From Pedobacter polaris (GTDB taxonomy: Bacteria; Bacteroidota; Bacteroidia; Sphingobacteriales; Sphingobacteriaceae): a DNA stretch of 64,000 nucleotides. Positions 63,161 through 64,000 of the stretch are shown here, one piece after another. How positions within the stretch are numbered: position 1 is the first letter of the stretch; every line of letters starts with the position of its first letter. Location: positions 62,001 to 126,000 of the forward strand of contig NZ_SWBR01000003.1 of the NCBI RefSeq assembly GCF_005116505.1, given 5' to 3'. Position numbers and translations under genes: made by a program. Below the pieces are notes generated by a model. That model was not told where the DNA came from. It saw only the letters and a list, made by a program, of their open reading frames with translations, and did not search any database.

Positions 63161-64000
63161 ATGATAAAAAGTAACTTAGAAGCAACGGTATTTAACCTAA
63201 TTAAAACCTTGAAGGTCAAGGTTACCCACCGAAGTGTTGCCGAATGCTTGGAAGATCATCCCGAATATCCTAGCCTACTATCAGTAAGTGATTGCCTCTC
63301 CGACTGGGGCCTCCGGAATCAATCGTATTTGATCGATAAAGCTGCATTTACCGAAACGGATATGCTATTTCCTTTTTTGGCTCACCTGCCAGAAAAAGGG
63401 GGGCGTTTTATGCTCGTTACCTCAATCACAGACACAGCTGTATTTTATAAAAATGAGAGTAATAGCGAAAGCAAGATTGCCAGGAATGAGTTCTTAAGCA
63501 GATGGGATGGCATTGCTCTTCACGCTACTGCTGATGATTCTAGTGGAGAGCAAAATTATTTGTCGAACCTGGTTAAGTCATCTTTAGAAAGTGCCAAAGT
63601 ACCAGCCACCTTCTTGTTGCTGGTTACCATAATTTGTTGGGGCGTTGCAAACACAACCATACACCTGCCTATCGCTCTACTTGGCTCTATCAAGTTGTTA
63701 GGTCTTGCGATAAGCATGCTGTTGGTTATCCAAAGCATTAATAGCAACAACCCCTTTATAAAAAATCTGTGCGGTCTTGGGGGCAAGAACGACTGTAATG
63801 CAATCCTGAAATCTGACGCAGCAAAGCTTACTTCGTGGCTCACATGGAGCGACGTTGGCCTAATGTATTTTTCGTGTTCTTTTCTGCTTTTGGTTCTTGA
63901 TCCTCTAATGCCCCTTCTGCCCCTCGTAAACTTGTTGGCGTTGCCCTATACCATTTATTCGGTCACGTACCAATATCGTGCTAAAAACTGGTGCGTACTC
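63161..64000 (+). CDS. C39-peptidase-like/VKOR-domain membrane protein (3' end outside window)
   Basis: The frame from the ATG at 63161 is open to the window end (280 codons). The N-terminal part (KVKVTHRSVAECLEDHPEYP, then SLLSVSDCLSDWG) matches the C39-like domain found before VKOR domains in Bacteroidota, probably inactive. Membrane helices follow (FLLLVTIICWGVANTTIHLP and LGLAISMLLVIQS). The VKOR part has Cys204 and Cys212 in CGLGGKNDC, LTSWLTWSDVGLMYFSCSF, and reaches the start of the CxxC-type site (NWC, Cys278) at the edge. It should form disulfides in exported peptides or proteins; the substrate is unseen. Confidence 0.8.
   Translation, partial: MIKSNLEATVFNLIKTLKVKVTHRSVAECLEDHPEYPSLLSVSDCLSDWGLRNQSYLIDKAAFTETDMLFPFLAHLPEKGGRFMLVTSITDTAVFYKNESNSESKIARNEFLSRWDGIALHATADDSSGEQNYLSNLVKSSLESAKVPATFLLLVTIICWGVANTTIHLPIALLGSIKLLGLAISMLLVIQSINSNNPFIKNLCGLGGKNDCNAILKSDAAKLTSWLTWSDVGLMYFSCSFLLLVLDPLMPLLPLVNLLALPYTIYSVTYQYRAKNWCVL

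Noticed and set aside
63556..63843. Minus-strand frame of 95 codons
   Set aside because: It is a shadow of the C39/VKOR gene, whose plus frame has the family motifs.
1..64000. CRISPR array, rRNA operon, insertion sequence or prophage structural genes
   Set aside because: No regularly spaced repeats, rRNA sequence, transposase motif or phage head/tail protein was seen. The only recombinase is the integrase at 54252.

Overview
The window comes from an AT-rich Bacteroidota chromosome, most likely a Pedobacter-type member of the Sphingobacteriaceae. The signs are SusC/SusD pairs, the rpmB-rpmG-DUF4295-ftsY-rimO and parA-parB-DUF5683-dapB-lepB gene orders, BshC, an M16 peptidase, short -7 elements of the TAnnTTTG type, and the lack of strong Shine-Dalgarno sequences. 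The genus is inferred; no rRNA is present to confirm it.

Positions 1-25.4 kb are core genome: a GNAT fragment at the left edge, a peptide-type solute-binding lipoprotein, a BtuF-like domain protein, an FMN reductase, the parAB/dapB/lepB operon, a malate/lactate dehydrogenase, bshC, the ribosomal protein/ftsY/rimO block, acs, a CsbD-like protein, a large macroglobulin-like protein, an M16 peptidase, surE and lpxB.

Positions 25.5-50.9 kb form an alpha-mannan utilisation locus. A LacI-family regulator is followed by a SusC/SusD unit that ends in a strong terminator. A ten-gene co-directional run comes next: DUF4965-type hydrolase, second SusC/SusD, GH76 endo-mannanase lipoprotein, an unclassified TIM-barrel-like enzyme, GH92, ROK kinase, GH125, a basic-secretory-type metallopeptidase and a second GH92. 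It also ends in a terminator. Four copies of a 12-bp palindrome-like site (TAAAACGTTTTA, one with a single mismatch) lie only upstream of these two units, so one LacI protein probably controls both. The inferred job is capture of fungal mannan by the SusCD pairs, endo-cleavage by GH76, side-chain trimming by GH92, backbone trimming by GH125, and sugar phosphorylation by the ROK kinase.

A TPR histidine kinase/LuxR response regulator pair (51.0-53.9 kb) closes the core part. At 54.03 kb lies tRNA-Ala(GGC), directly followed by a tyrosine recombinase with direct repeats around it. This is the left end of an integrated element that runs off the window. Its cargo is mostly unknown: small secreted and membrane proteins, a GNAT, a membrane-anchored LuxR-type regulator, two adjacent genes with PD-(D/E)XK-like nuclease motifs (candidate defence pair), a LytTR regulator, and a truncated C39-like/VKOR protein that may open a peptide-export locus. 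Base composition changes to a higher GC content from about 60.4 kb, so the element looks composite.
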